A stretch of DNA of 64,000 bases from an uncultured Polaribacter sp. (GTDB taxonomy: Bacteria > Bacteroidota > Bacteroidia > Flavobacteriales > Flavobacteriaceae): NCBI GenBank assembly GCA_943788865.1, contig CALSRX010000004.1, positions 788,258 through 852,257 of the forward strand. The letters are read 5' to 3'. Positions within the stretch are counted from its first letter, which is position 1. Each line of letters begins with the position of its first letter. A program made the translations under genes and the position numbers. Under the pieces are notes generated by a model. It made no database searches, was not told the origin of the DNA, and saw only the letters and a list, made by a program, of their open reading frames with translations. Positions 1-7,079 of this stretch are shown in pieces.

Positions 1-458
1 GCTTTTATCTCTGAGGGATTTAAAATATGCAAAATTCGATCGGAACTTTTTTGTTTAAATGATTCTATATAATTGGAATAGGGGTGCACTTCCAATCCAC
101 TTTTCTCAGCATCACGCAGAATAATCTTCAATAATTTTAAGAGCTGACCGCAGTAATTATCACTATACTGCTGCTCAATTTTTAGAAACGTGTAAATGAT
201 TCAGCAGTATATTTATCGATACTGTTGATATACAATTTCTCTGATTTTTCAAACTCATAGACTTTATAATTCTGAGTAAAGATTTGTAAGTCCGAATGGT
301 ATTATGTGCCAAACCCACCGTTCCATATCCTTGCACTCTTTTTGTAGCAGAATTGGAAATAAAATGTGCTAAATAGTCTAAAAATAAGACGATTTTTCTA
401 CTTTTAGAGGTGTCTTATGTGTCTTTATTTGTGGTTTTTGATAGAAATTAACGTGCAT
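1..458 (-). pseudogene. Decayed tyrosine recombinase (phage-type integrase), N-terminal part, running off the left edge
   Basis: No single frame is open, but joining three frame changes on the minus strand gives a continuous integrase-like N-terminus. It starts at an ATG at 458-456 (MHVNFYQKPQIK), moves to a second frame (SRKIVLFLDYLAHFISN, then GLAHNTIRTYKSLLR), a third (KLYINSIDKYTAESFTRF), and a fourth stretch (FLKIEQQYSDNYCGQLLKLL, then SNYIESFKQKSSDRILHIL). The start and the helical SAM-like core-binding region fit Bacteroidota tyrosine integrases. The catalytic R-H-R-Y domain would lie left of position 1 and is not visible. At least three frameshifts in 450 bp mean that this part cannot encode a working protein. 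The assignment rests on pattern recognition, so integrase is likely and the exact family unknown. Confidence 0.6.
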
Positions 459-1035
459 ATAACGTATGTTATTTTAATTATTTAACATGAAAATAACGTT
501 ATTAAATTTATATTTTAACAAATAAACTAAAATTATTTAACAGTTATTTCTATATCAATATACGTTATTTTTTTAAAATAAAAAAGTTAAAATACTGATA
601 AATAAAGGTTAAAATCGATTTATTTTTGAAAAGACTACGGACTGTAGTCTCAATTAGTTTATAATTAACTGATATTCAGTTATTAAATTTTTAAAAACCC
701 TTAAACGGCCATGAAACGGCCATTAGTTTTTCAAATTCATAAACTTACTGAGTAACTTAAAAGGTTCTCTTATAGTTTTTGATTTTATGAATCATAACCA
801 CAATCTTCAACAGATTTTACTCTCTTTGTTAAACTTTCTGAGTTACCTTATCATATCACCTTCCTTTTGTCTAGAAAATTGATTTTTTTATACATAATGA
901 TAATTCCGATAAATTTCACATATTTACTAAAGGTTCAAAAAAATCTTTACAGGGTTTGTTAATAGTAGACCAATACAAGAAATAATTAAATATTCTTTCA
1001 ACCCTTTTTTTTGAAAAACTTACAACCTAAGAAAA
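459..1035. other. Gene-free AT-rich stretch with several short inverted repeats
   Basis: No believable gene is seen. The stretch holds a cluster of ATAAC/GTTAT-type inverted repeats (459-472, the perfect palindrome AATAACGTTATT at 492-503, TAACTGA-tat-TCAGTTA at 666-682) and a tandem direct repeat AAACGGCCAT at 703-712 and 714-723. These lie just upstream of the integrase relic and could be leftovers of a mobile element's regulatory or attachment region. That role is inference. Confidence 0.45.
666..682. repeat. Inverted repeat TAACTGA-tat-TCAGTTA
   Basis: Two perfect 7-bp arms are separated by 3 bp, about 200 bp upstream of the integrase relic. A protein-binding site is possible, but nothing in the sequence identifies the protein. 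Confidence 0.4.
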
Positions 1036-2121
1036 TTAAGGGATTTCCAATATAGCCATTAATTTATGGTTAAGATATAATTTTTCTTTACCCACTTTTT
1101 CAGAAATTAAAAAACCAAATTTTTCTAATTCCATCAAATAATTACCTACGGTTTTTGGTGTCCCTAATTTAGCATCAATTAAAAACTGTCGTTTCGTATA
1201 AGGCAACCTAAATAGTATTTCAACCAATTCTTTAGTATATACTTTAGGGTTTGTTTCCTTAATCTCTGTTGCCATTTGATCCATTAATAAAGTAACATTT
1301 TTTAAGCGTTCTAGTCCTTTATTAGCTGTATATTCAACCATTTCAAGCATGTAAAGTATCCACCCTTCCCAATCATTATTTTCAGTTACCTTTCTCAGTT
1401 TCGTATAATAATCTATCTTATTTTTAATGATATATTCACTTAAATAAATAGCAGGTGTATCCAACAGTTTTTCGAGTTTTAGATATAATAACAACAATAT
1501 GCGTCCTGTTCTACCATTACCATCACTAAAAGGGTGTATCGCTTCAAATTGATAATGCATTAAAGCCATTTTAATTAATGGATCAATAGCATCGTCATCA
1601 TTTATAAAAGTTTCGAGATTATGTAACTTTTCTCTTATAATAGCTTCCCCTGAAGGTGGTGTGTAAATGGTTTTACCATTCGTATTTTTCAAAGCAGTTC
1701 CTGGCGTTGTTCTAATACCTGCAGTATTTTTTTTAATGCTTTGTACAATTTCAACACATAAGTTTGTACTTATAAAAGGTCTCGTTTCTATTTGTTGTAA
1801 ACCATTCCAAAGTGCTTCTTTGTAGCTTATGACTTCTTTTGTAGCTGGATTATCAAACTTTTTGTCTGCTACTAAAGATCTATATAAATCATCATTTGTT
1901 GTGATGATATTCTCTATTTCTGAACTTGCTTTAGCCTCTTGTAAATGAATCGTATCCAAAAACAACGTTGGATTTGGTAAATTGGTAAGCATACCATTAA
2001 GTTTTGCTAGCGCTCTACTAGCATCAATAGTCTTTCGTAACACTTTAGTAGTTTCTAAATTTGTTGTAGGAGGTAATATTGGTAAACTATTATAAGGTAT
2101 ATTTCTATTAAATTTTGTCAT
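1036..2121 (-). CDS. Fic family protein (probable AMP-transferase with internal inhibitory helix)
   Basis: The 361-residue protein carries the Fic catalytic motif HPFSDGNGRTGR at about residues 196-207. Its histidine is the catalytic base and the glycine/asparagine loop binds the nucleotide phosphates. Fic enzymes typically transfer AMP from ATP to a hydroxyl side chain of a target protein. Upstream, SSEIEN at residues 66-71 fits the inhibitory motif (S/T)xxxE(G/N) placed N-terminal to the Fic core, so this looks like a self-inhibited class II Fic. The last roughly 90 residues look like a winged-helix DNA-binding domain, as in many stand-alone Fic proteins. It starts at ATG 2121, stands alone, and sits between an integrase relic and a repeat field, which fits accessory DNA. 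No antitoxin partner is visible and the target is unknown. Confidence 0.9.
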   Translation of the reverse strand: MTKFNRNIPYNSLPILPPTTNLETTKVLRKTIDASRALAKLNGMLTNLPNPTLFLDTIHLQEAKASSEIENIITTNDDLYRSLVADKKFDNPATKEVISYKEALWNGLQQIETRPFISTNLCVEIVQSIKKNTAGIRTTPGTALKNTNGKTIYTPPSGEAIIREKLHNLETFINDDDAIDPLIKMALMHYQFEAIHPFSDGNGRTGRILLLLYLKLEKLLDTPAIYLSEYIIKNKIDYYTKLRKVTENNDWEGWILYMLEMVEYTANKGLERLKNVTLLMDQMATEIKETNPKVYTKELVEILFRLPYTKRQFLIDAKLGTPKTVGNYLMELEKFGFLISEKVGKEKLYLNHKLMAILEIP

Positions 2122-2630
2122 TTTAAATAAGGGTACATATTACTCACGTAATCTTAACGAGGGTAAATATACTAAAAATTTACCTTTATACTGCTAATAG
2201 ATGTAATTATTACGTTCAATAAACAGATCATAAAAAAATTAGGCGTTACGAATTACTATAGTAATCAGGAATTATTTGATATTTTATCAAAATACTTGAT
2301 GTCCTTAGAAATGTATAAAAAGTCGATTTTTTGAAAAAAATTACCAAAATTTTCAAAACTGATTTTCCAAGTTTTTTTAATTGATTAGGTTTTGTGGAGA
2401 AAACAGTTCGGGATTGAAGAAAATATCTGAATCCCCTTTTATAACACCTAAAAACGTTTAAGCAAGTTGGGATACGGGAGTCCGGCCGGGGGTCCCCTCA
2501 TACTATATTAATGTGCCGATAACAATAATACTAATCACCATCGTGATGGTGATCCATTACAAAATATTATCCGCACAAGAAAATTACAGCGAGCTCAGTA
2601 ACATTTAAGTTAATTCATCTGAGATTTTAA
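2122..2630. other. Gene-free region with a short ORF remnant, a GC-rich spike and a hairpin
   Basis: No convincing gene is present. From about 2175 to 2335 a short plus-strand open stretch without a good start ends in ...SLEMYKKSIF and may be a gene remnant. Around 2476-2497 there is a run of G and C (gtccggccggggg) unlike the surrounding AT-rich DNA. At 2534-2553 a hairpin has perfect 8-bp arms ATCACCAT/ATGGTGAT with a 4-base loop. Confidence 0.4.
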
Positions 2631-2843
2631 TTGGCAAGAAGGAAATTAAATCAAGATTTAAAATACTCTTTTGAAAAGAAAATTAAATTAAAAGAAAACT
2701 TGTTGTACGAAATAGATTCAGGTATTATCGTTAGTAAAAGCTATATGGAAAGTATAAGAAACTTAGTTTTTTGTAATTCTCCAGGTAAAGAAGATGTTAC
2801 CATGAAATTATTTTCAAGAATCATGAATAAATACATTGACTAA
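2631..2843 (+). CDS. Small hypothetical protein (70 aa), possibly a remnant
   Basis: This lysine-rich 70-residue open frame begins with TTG directly after an in-frame stop. There is no ATG before residue 39, so the start is weak. It has no signal peptide, membrane segment or motif I recognise. It lies 76 bp before the GlcNAc-kinase-like gene on the same strand, and a good promoter lies between them, so they are probably not one operon. It could be a small accessory protein or the tail of a broken gene. Confidence 0.3.
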   Translation: MARRKLNQDLKYSFEKKIKLKENLLYEIDSGIIVSKSYMESIRNLVFCNSPGKEDVTMKLFSRIMNKYID

Positions 2844-2869
2844 CTAAAACAATGTAGTTTAAGTATTCA

Positions 2870-2900
2870 TTGCTTATTCTGTTTTGATGTAATATATTTG
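2870..2900 (+). promoter_or_regulatory. Bacteroidota-type promoter for the BadF/GlcNAc-kinase gene
   Basis: A -33 TTG at 2870-2872 and a -7 element TATATTTG (TAnnTTTG) at 2893-2900 are separated by 20 bp, within the 17-23 bp known for Flavobacteriia. Transcription would start about 12 bp before the ATG at 2920. Confidence 0.55.
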
Positions 2901-2919
2901 AAAGCTTATAGATATAAAT

Positions 2920-3768
2920 ATGATATTAATTGCAGACGGAGGTTCTACAAAAGCAGATTGGATAGCCTTAAATACAAATAAAGAAGAAGTTTTTAGAACC
3001 AGAACCTTAGGGTTAAATCCTGCTGTTGTTGCTGAGACCGAATTGCGGAATAGAATCATTAACATGTTTCAGTTAATGCAAGTGAAAGAAACAGTGAAAG
3101 AAATTCATTTCTATGGGGCTGGTTGTGGAACACCAAAACCCGTTGCAATTTTAAAAACGTTGTTGGAATCTATTTTTGTAAATGCCAAGATATTTGTCTC
3201 AGAAGACTTGTTAGCTGCAGTGTATGCATCTTCTGGAGATTCTGAAGCAATTGTATGTATTTTAGGGACTGGATCTAACAGTTGCTTTTACGATGGTAAA
3301 AACGTACACGTAACCTCACCATCTTTAGGATATACAGTTATGGATGAAGCCTCTGGCAACTATTTTGGAAAAATTTTATTGAGAGATTTTTACTATCACA
3401 AAATGCCTAAAACAATTGCGAAAGCGTTTGTAAAGCAATTTGATTTAGAGGTTGACGAGGTTAAGTTTAATTTGTATAGACAGCAGAATCCGAATATGTA
3501 TTTAGCAACCTTTGCAAAGTTTATGTTCGATTTTAAAAATGAAAAGTACATTCAAAAAATGATCAAAAAAGGATTTGAAGCTTTTTTTGAATATCGAATT
3601 TTACCTTTTCAAAAAAGTGTAGATATTCCGATCTATTTTATAGGATCTATCGCTTTTTATTTTAAAGATATATTAGATGTTGTAGCTTCAAAACACAACC
3701 TTAAAATTACGGACGTTATTCATAGGCCTATTGATAACCTTGTTGCATATCATAAGAATAAATTATGA
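2920..3768 (+). CDS. BadF/BadG/BcrA/BcrD ATPase family protein, N-acetylglucosamine kinase-like
   Basis: The 282 residues show the ASKHA (actin/hexokinase-like) fold signature. The phosphate-1 loop DGGSTKADW lies at residues 6-14 and the second phosphate loop LGTGSNSC around 115-122, followed by DEASGNYFGK near 142-151. The length and motifs match the Bacteroidota branch of BadF-type proteins related to eukaryotic GlcNAc kinase, which phosphorylate amino sugars at O6 using ATP. It is probably a cytoplasmic enzyme of amino-sugar or cell-wall salvage, but the substrate is inference. It is monocistronic, has a clear promoter 20 bp upstream, and is followed by nearly 2 kb of repeats. Confidence 0.8.
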   Translation: MILIADGGSTKADWIALNTNKEEVFRTRTLGLNPAVVAETELRNRIINMFQLMQVKETVKEIHFYGAGCGTPKPVAILKTLLESIFVNAKIFVSEDLLAAVYASSGDSEAIVCILGTGSNSCFYDGKNVHVTSPSLGYTVMDEASGNYFGKILLRDFYYHKMPKTIAKAFVKQFDLEVDEVKFNLYRQQNPNMYLATFAKFMFDFKNEKYIQKMIKKGFEAFFEYRILPFQKSVDIPIYFIGSIAFYFKDILDVVASKHNLKITDVIHRPIDNLVAYHKNKL

Positions 3769-3833
3769 GATTTATCGAAAAGGCTTATATTAATTTATGT
3801 GTAGATAAGTAAGATTGCAGCAACAAACCAACT

Positions 3834-3892
3834 GTCATTCCTGCCTTTCGACTCCGCTCAAGATAAACTTCGGTAGGAATTTTGTCATTAAT
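3834..3892. repeat. Short intergenic repeat B, copy 1
   Basis: It starts GTCATTCCTGCC and contains TTCGACTCCGCTCAAG. It recurs at 5507-5563 with only a few differences. The ends can fold back (TTCCTGCC against GGCAGGAA, one mismatch in this copy). Confidence 0.8.
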
Positions 3893-3908
3893 AATGCTAT
3901 ATACATAG

Positions 3909-3958
3909 AGATTTCTCGACTTCATTTCTTTTCTCTCCATTTCGCTCGAAATGACAGT
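3909..3958. repeat. Short intergenic repeat D, divergent copy
   Basis: AGATTTCTCGACTTCATTTC through CGAAATGACAGT is a diverged version of the second half of the 94-bp repeat at 3963-4056. Confidence 0.65.
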
Positions 3959-3962
3959 AAGG

Positions 3963-4056
3963 TGTCATCTCGACCTTGTGGAGAGATCTATATTAATTCT
4001 TGTAGATTTCTCGACTTCATTTCGTTCCACTCCATTTCACTCGAAATGACAGTTTT
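3963..4056. repeat. 94-bp repeat C+D, copy 1
   Basis: It begins TGTCATCTCGACC and ends CGAAATGACAGTTTT. It matches 5643-5736 base for base except at one position (3976, T versus C). Such recent identity 1.68 kb apart suggests duplication or gene conversion. Confidence 0.85.
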
Positions 4057-4115
4057 ACGTAGTTTGAGTTTTGGTTGTTCAATAATCAATACTATTTGTT
4101 TGAGAGTTGTTACAA

Positions 4116-4142
4116 TGTCATCTCGACCCTGTGGAGAGATCT
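4116..4142. repeat. Repeat C, partial third copy
   Basis: TGTCATCTCGACCCTGTGG and the next 8 bases match the first 27 bp of the 94-bp repeat. The D half is absent here. Confidence 0.7.
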
Positions 4143-4190
4143 CACTTCAGTATTCCTATTACAAATACACAGCCTGCAACTCTTTATTTC

Positions 4191-4344
4191 TTAACTTTTT
4201 CTTGATAAAAAGTTACAAACCTGCCTGCCGGCAGGCAGGAATCAAACCCTGCCACAGGAAATTCTTGCGGATCCTTCACTATCAACACTTCATGCATAAA
4301 GCTCCGCTTTGCACTTCCGTGTTTTCGCTCTTTATTTCTTTGAC
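4191..4344. repeat. Palindromic repeat A, copy 1
   Basis: The 154-bp unit contains a perfect 20-bp palindrome at 4220-4239 with CCGG at its centre, then a decayed CAGGAA/TTCTTG pair, then the hairpin AAAGC-TCC-GCTTT. It shares nearly all of its sequence with the copies at 4648-4830 and 5126-5286. Confidence 0.85.
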
Positions 4345-4647
4345 CGACTGACTGCTTAAAAATGTATTGCTAAATAAAAAGATGATAAGATTCACTAAAT
4401 CCAAATGTCCATAATCGTTGCAGACGAGCTTCAATAAGAGATAAATGCGAAGCAGCAAAAGCTGTTTGAGGCTTTAGCCGAGTTCTTTTGGAGCAGCTTT
4501 TTTCTCGTTAATTGAACGTCGAAACGTAAAGGACTAGACTTTTTTGGTTCTTTTTTCGGCAATGGAAAAAAGAATAAGAGATTACTTCGTAGGTATTCTC
4601 CTTATAATTTCGACATAACGAAGCATGACAGAGACGATTTTTATTCT

Positions 4648-4830
4648 TTAACTTTTTCTTGATGAATACTTCGACATGCTCAGCACAGGCGTTACAAACC
4701 TGCCTGCCGGCAGGCAGGAATCAAACCCTGCCACAGGAAATTCCTGCGGATCCTTCACTATCAACACTTCATGCATAAAGCTGCGCTTTGCACTTCCGTG
4801 TTTTCGCTCTGTATTTCTTTGACAGGATGC
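4648..4830. repeat. Palindromic repeat A, copy 2 (with a small internal replacement)
   Basis: This is the same unit as at 4191, with the palindrome at 4699-4718 and an intact CAGGAA-A-TTCCTG hairpin. Between 'cttgat' and 'gttac' the usual AAAAA is replaced by about 27 bp containing TTCGACATGCTCAG, which resembles part of repeat B, so one repeat family appears to have landed inside another. Confidence 0.85.
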
Positions 4831-5125
4831 CTTTAATAAAATACAGAAATTTATATCAGCATCTAACTCGGCATCTATACTTTTTCGCTATAAAACAACA
4901 AGTCCTTTAGCAAGGGATGAAGCAGTGTCCAAAGAGTGAAACGGTCTGGGCGCGGAGGATAAAAGGAGTTGGTAGTTTTAACGTAAAAGAATGAAAGCCT
5001 AGATTTTTGGTTCTTTTCAGCGATGGAAAAGAACAGAATAAAAATTTTTTTCTCTTTATATAATATTCATTTATTAAATAATAGCTTAAAATGAACGAAA
5101 TAGAAAAAACATCTCTTTATGTCTT

Positions 5126-5286
5126 TTAACTTTTTCTTGATAAAAAGTTACAAACCTGCCTGCCGGCAGGCAGGAATCAAACCCTGTCATAGGAAATTCC
5201 TGCGGATCCTTCACTATCAACACTTCATGCATAAAGCTCCGCTTTGCACTTCCGTGTTTTCGCTCTGTATTTCTTTGACAGGATGC
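5126..5286. repeat. Palindromic repeat A, copy 3
   Basis: The third unit has its perfect 20-bp palindrome at 5155-5174 and an intact CAGGAA-A-TTCCTG-type hairpin arm (first base changed). It shares the extra tail AGGATGC with copy 2. Confidence 0.85.
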
Positions 5287-5455
5287 TTACAATCTATATG
5301 AAGAACAAAACATCAGTATCAAACACGGCACCTATACTTTTTTGCTTAAAACCTGTACCGAACTTGATTCGGTATTTTCGGCAATGGAAAAAAGAACATA
5401 ACCATTGAGAATCTTTCAATCATAATAATTTAATCTCTCTCTTAACTTTTATCTA

Positions 5456-5490
5456 TAAGATTACTTCGTCGAAACCTCCTCGTAATGACG
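5456..5490. repeat. Half-copy of the 'GTCATTGCGA' repeat family
   Basis: Read on the minus strand this starts GTCATTACGAGGAGG and ends AAGTAATCTTA, a diverged half of the palindromic element found whole inside prmC at 56838-56909. Confidence 0.5.
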
Positions 5491-5506
5491 TTGCTTAATA
5501 TGTATT

Positions 5507-5563
5507 GTCATTCCTGCCTTTCGACTCCGCTCAAGATAAACTTCGGCAGGAATCTTATCATTA
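5507..5563. repeat. Short intergenic repeat B, copy 2
   Basis: It matches 3834-3892 closely. In this copy the outer arms TTCCTGCC and GGCAGGAA are perfectly complementary. Confidence 0.8.
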
Positions 5564-5642
5564 TAAACATCACCCTAGAGATTTCTCTATTCCGCTTCGC
5601 TCTAACTGTCTGTCGAAAGACAGGCTCGAAATGATGGTACAA

Positions 5643-5736
5643 TGTCATCTCGACCCTGTGGAGAGATCTATATTAATTCTTGTAGATTTCTCGACTTCAT
5701 TTCGTTCCACTCCATTTCACTCGAAATGACAGTTTT
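5643..5736. repeat. 94-bp repeat C+D, copy 2
   Basis: Identical to 3963-4056 except for one base. It ends 15 bp before the stop codon of murF, which reads in from the right. Confidence 0.85.
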
Positions 5737-5750
5737 CGATTCGATAAAAA

Positions 5751-7010
5751 TCAATTTATAAAATCTAAGATTCTCTCTAAAGCCATTCCTCTTGAGCCTT
5801 TGATCAATAGGTGTTGGTTTTTGAAAGGCGAATGCTCTAAATAGTTTTTTAGCAACTCAAATGATTGAAATTTTTTAAATTCGGTGGTTGTTTGATTAAA
5901 CAATTCACCCACAAAAAGCACATTTTTTAAACCTAGTTTTTTACAGTAATCACAAATAAATTGATGTTCTTTTTCGCTATCTTTTCCTAGCTCAAACATG
6001 TCGCCAAGAATTGCAATTTTGGCATCCGATTTTAGTGCGCTAAAATTATCTAAAGCAGCTTTCATGCTTGTTGGATTTGCATTATAGGCATCTAAAATAA
6101 TGATATTGTTGTTTTTTGTCTTTAGTATTTGAGATCTATTATTGGTGGGTTCGTAATTCTCTAAGGCATTTTTTGTGTTTTCTAAAGAGATGTTAAAATG
6201 TTCTCCAATGGTTATTGCTACAGCAATATTACTAAAGTTGTAATTTCCAATTAAATGTGTTTGTATACGTTCATTTTTAAATTGAATTTTTACAAACGGA
6301 TTTGCATCTACAAACTCTACTGAATTACTGAGTGGAACGACATTCATTGCTGTTGTTTTTTCTACTTGAATTTTGTCATTTGTGTTTACAAAAACAGTTT
6401 TATGATTCTTTTTAAGATAGGTATACAATTCAGATTTTGCTTCAATAACGCCTTCAACACTGCCGAAACCTTCTAAATGCGCTTTTCCAAAATTGGTGAT
6501 ATATCCAAAATCAGGGTTCGCAATAGAACATAAGAATTCAATTTCTTTATGATGATTTGCGCCCATTTCTACAATGCCAAATTCCGTTTGTGGTGTCATT
6601 GAAAGAAGGGTTAAAGGAACTCCAATATGATTGTTTAAGTTTCCGGTTGTAGCCGTGGTTCTATATTGGGTTTCTAAGATGGCATTGATCAATTCTTTAG
6701 TGGTAGTTTTACCATTACTACCCGTTAATCCGATAATTGGAATGTTTAATGTTTTTCTATGATAACTAGCTAATTGTTGCAATGTTTCTAAAACATTATC
6801 TACTAAAATAATAGTATCTTTTGTTGCATATTCTTTTTCATCAACAATGCTGAATAAGGCGCCTTTTGAAATGGCTTCTTCTGCAAAAACATTCCCATTA
6901 AAGTTTTCTCCTTTCAAAGCAAAATAAAGGGTGTTTTTCCTAATTTTTCTAGAATCTGTATCAACACGATAATGTTGAGAATAAATCTTATATAATGTTT
7001 CGATATTCAT
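5751..7010 (-). CDS. murF: UDP-N-acetylmuramoyl-tripeptide--D-alanyl-D-alanine ligase
   Basis: The enzyme adds the D-Ala-D-Ala dipeptide to UDP-MurNAc-tripeptide with ATP, the last cytoplasmic step of the peptidoglycan precursor pathway. The 419 residues are slightly short for the family but carry all landmarks. An N-terminal uridine-binding region includes DSRKIRKNTLYFALKGENF (about 19-37), the P-loop GLTGSNGKTTTK is at 94-105, EMGANH lies in the central domain, and DAYNANPTSMKAAL is the Mur ligase motif typical of MurF. It starts at ATG 7010. A terminator-like hairpin separates it from the upstream gldJ, so it may have its own promoter. Its 3' end abuts the repeat field. Confidence 0.95.
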   Translation of the reverse strand: MNIETLYKIYSQHYRVDTDSRKIRKNTLYFALKGENFNGNVFAEEAISKGALFSIVDEKEYATKDTIILVDNVLETLQQLASYHRKTLNIPIIGLTGSNGKTTTKELINAILETQYRTTATTGNLNNHIGVPLTLLSMTPQTEFGIVEMGANHHKEIEFLCSIANPDFGYITNFGKAHLEGFGSVEGVIEAKSELYTYLKKNHKTVFVNTNDKIQVEKTTAMNVVPLSNSVEFVDANPFVKIQFKNERIQTHLIGNYNFSNIAVAITIGEHFNISLENTKNALENYEPTNNRSQILKTKNNNIIILDAYNANPTSMKAALDNFSALKSDAKIAILGDMFELGKDSEKEHQFICDYCKKLGLKNVLFVGELFNQTTTEFKKFQSFELLKNYLEHSPFKNQHLLIKGSRGMALERILDFIN

Positions 7011-7020
7011 TTTTTAAATA

Positions 7021-7054
7021 TAAAAAACCTCATTGTAATATTGATACAATGAGG
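7021..7054 (-). terminator. Rho-independent terminator after gldJ
   Basis: On the minus strand a perfect 10-bp stem CCTCATTGTA/TACAATGAGG with a 7-base loop is followed by a run of T. It lies 26 bp after the gldJ stop. Confidence 0.8.
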
Positions 7055-7079
7055 CAGTATTATTTTTTAAAAGAAAAAA

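Larger units (their letters stand above)
3769..5750. other. Two-kilobase non-coding field of palindromic intergenic repeats
   Basis: Open frames here (about 60-180 codons) consist of repeat sequence and are not genes. The stretch contains three copies of a 154-183 bp repeat centred on a perfect 20-bp GC-rich palindrome. Each copy is followed by a degenerate segment ending in 'tttcggcaatggaaaaaaga' or similar (4541-4575, 5004-5036, 5373-5398). This makes roughly three tandem modules of 450-480 bp. Other short repeats flank these modules at both ends. GC content is patchier than in neighbouring genes. Confidence 0.8.

Noticed and set aside
703-723. Tandem AAACGGCCAT repeat
   Set aside because: Two short copies only; too little to call a functional site.
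1036-2121. Fic protein as half of a toxin–antitoxin pair
   Set aside because: It has its own inhibitory motif at residues 66-71, and no small antitoxin gene lies beside it.
2175-2335. Short plus-strand frame ending SLEMYKKSIF
   Set aside because: No good start codon, no upstream promoter and no recognisable family; at most a gene remnant.
3815-5750. Several open frames of 60-180 codons
   Set aside because: They are made of the repeated DNA itself; the same peptide strings recur in separate copies, and there is no start-signal or family match.
3769-5750. CRISPR array
   Set aside because: Only two or three copies exist per repeat, with unequal spacing and palindromic internal structure, and no cas genes.
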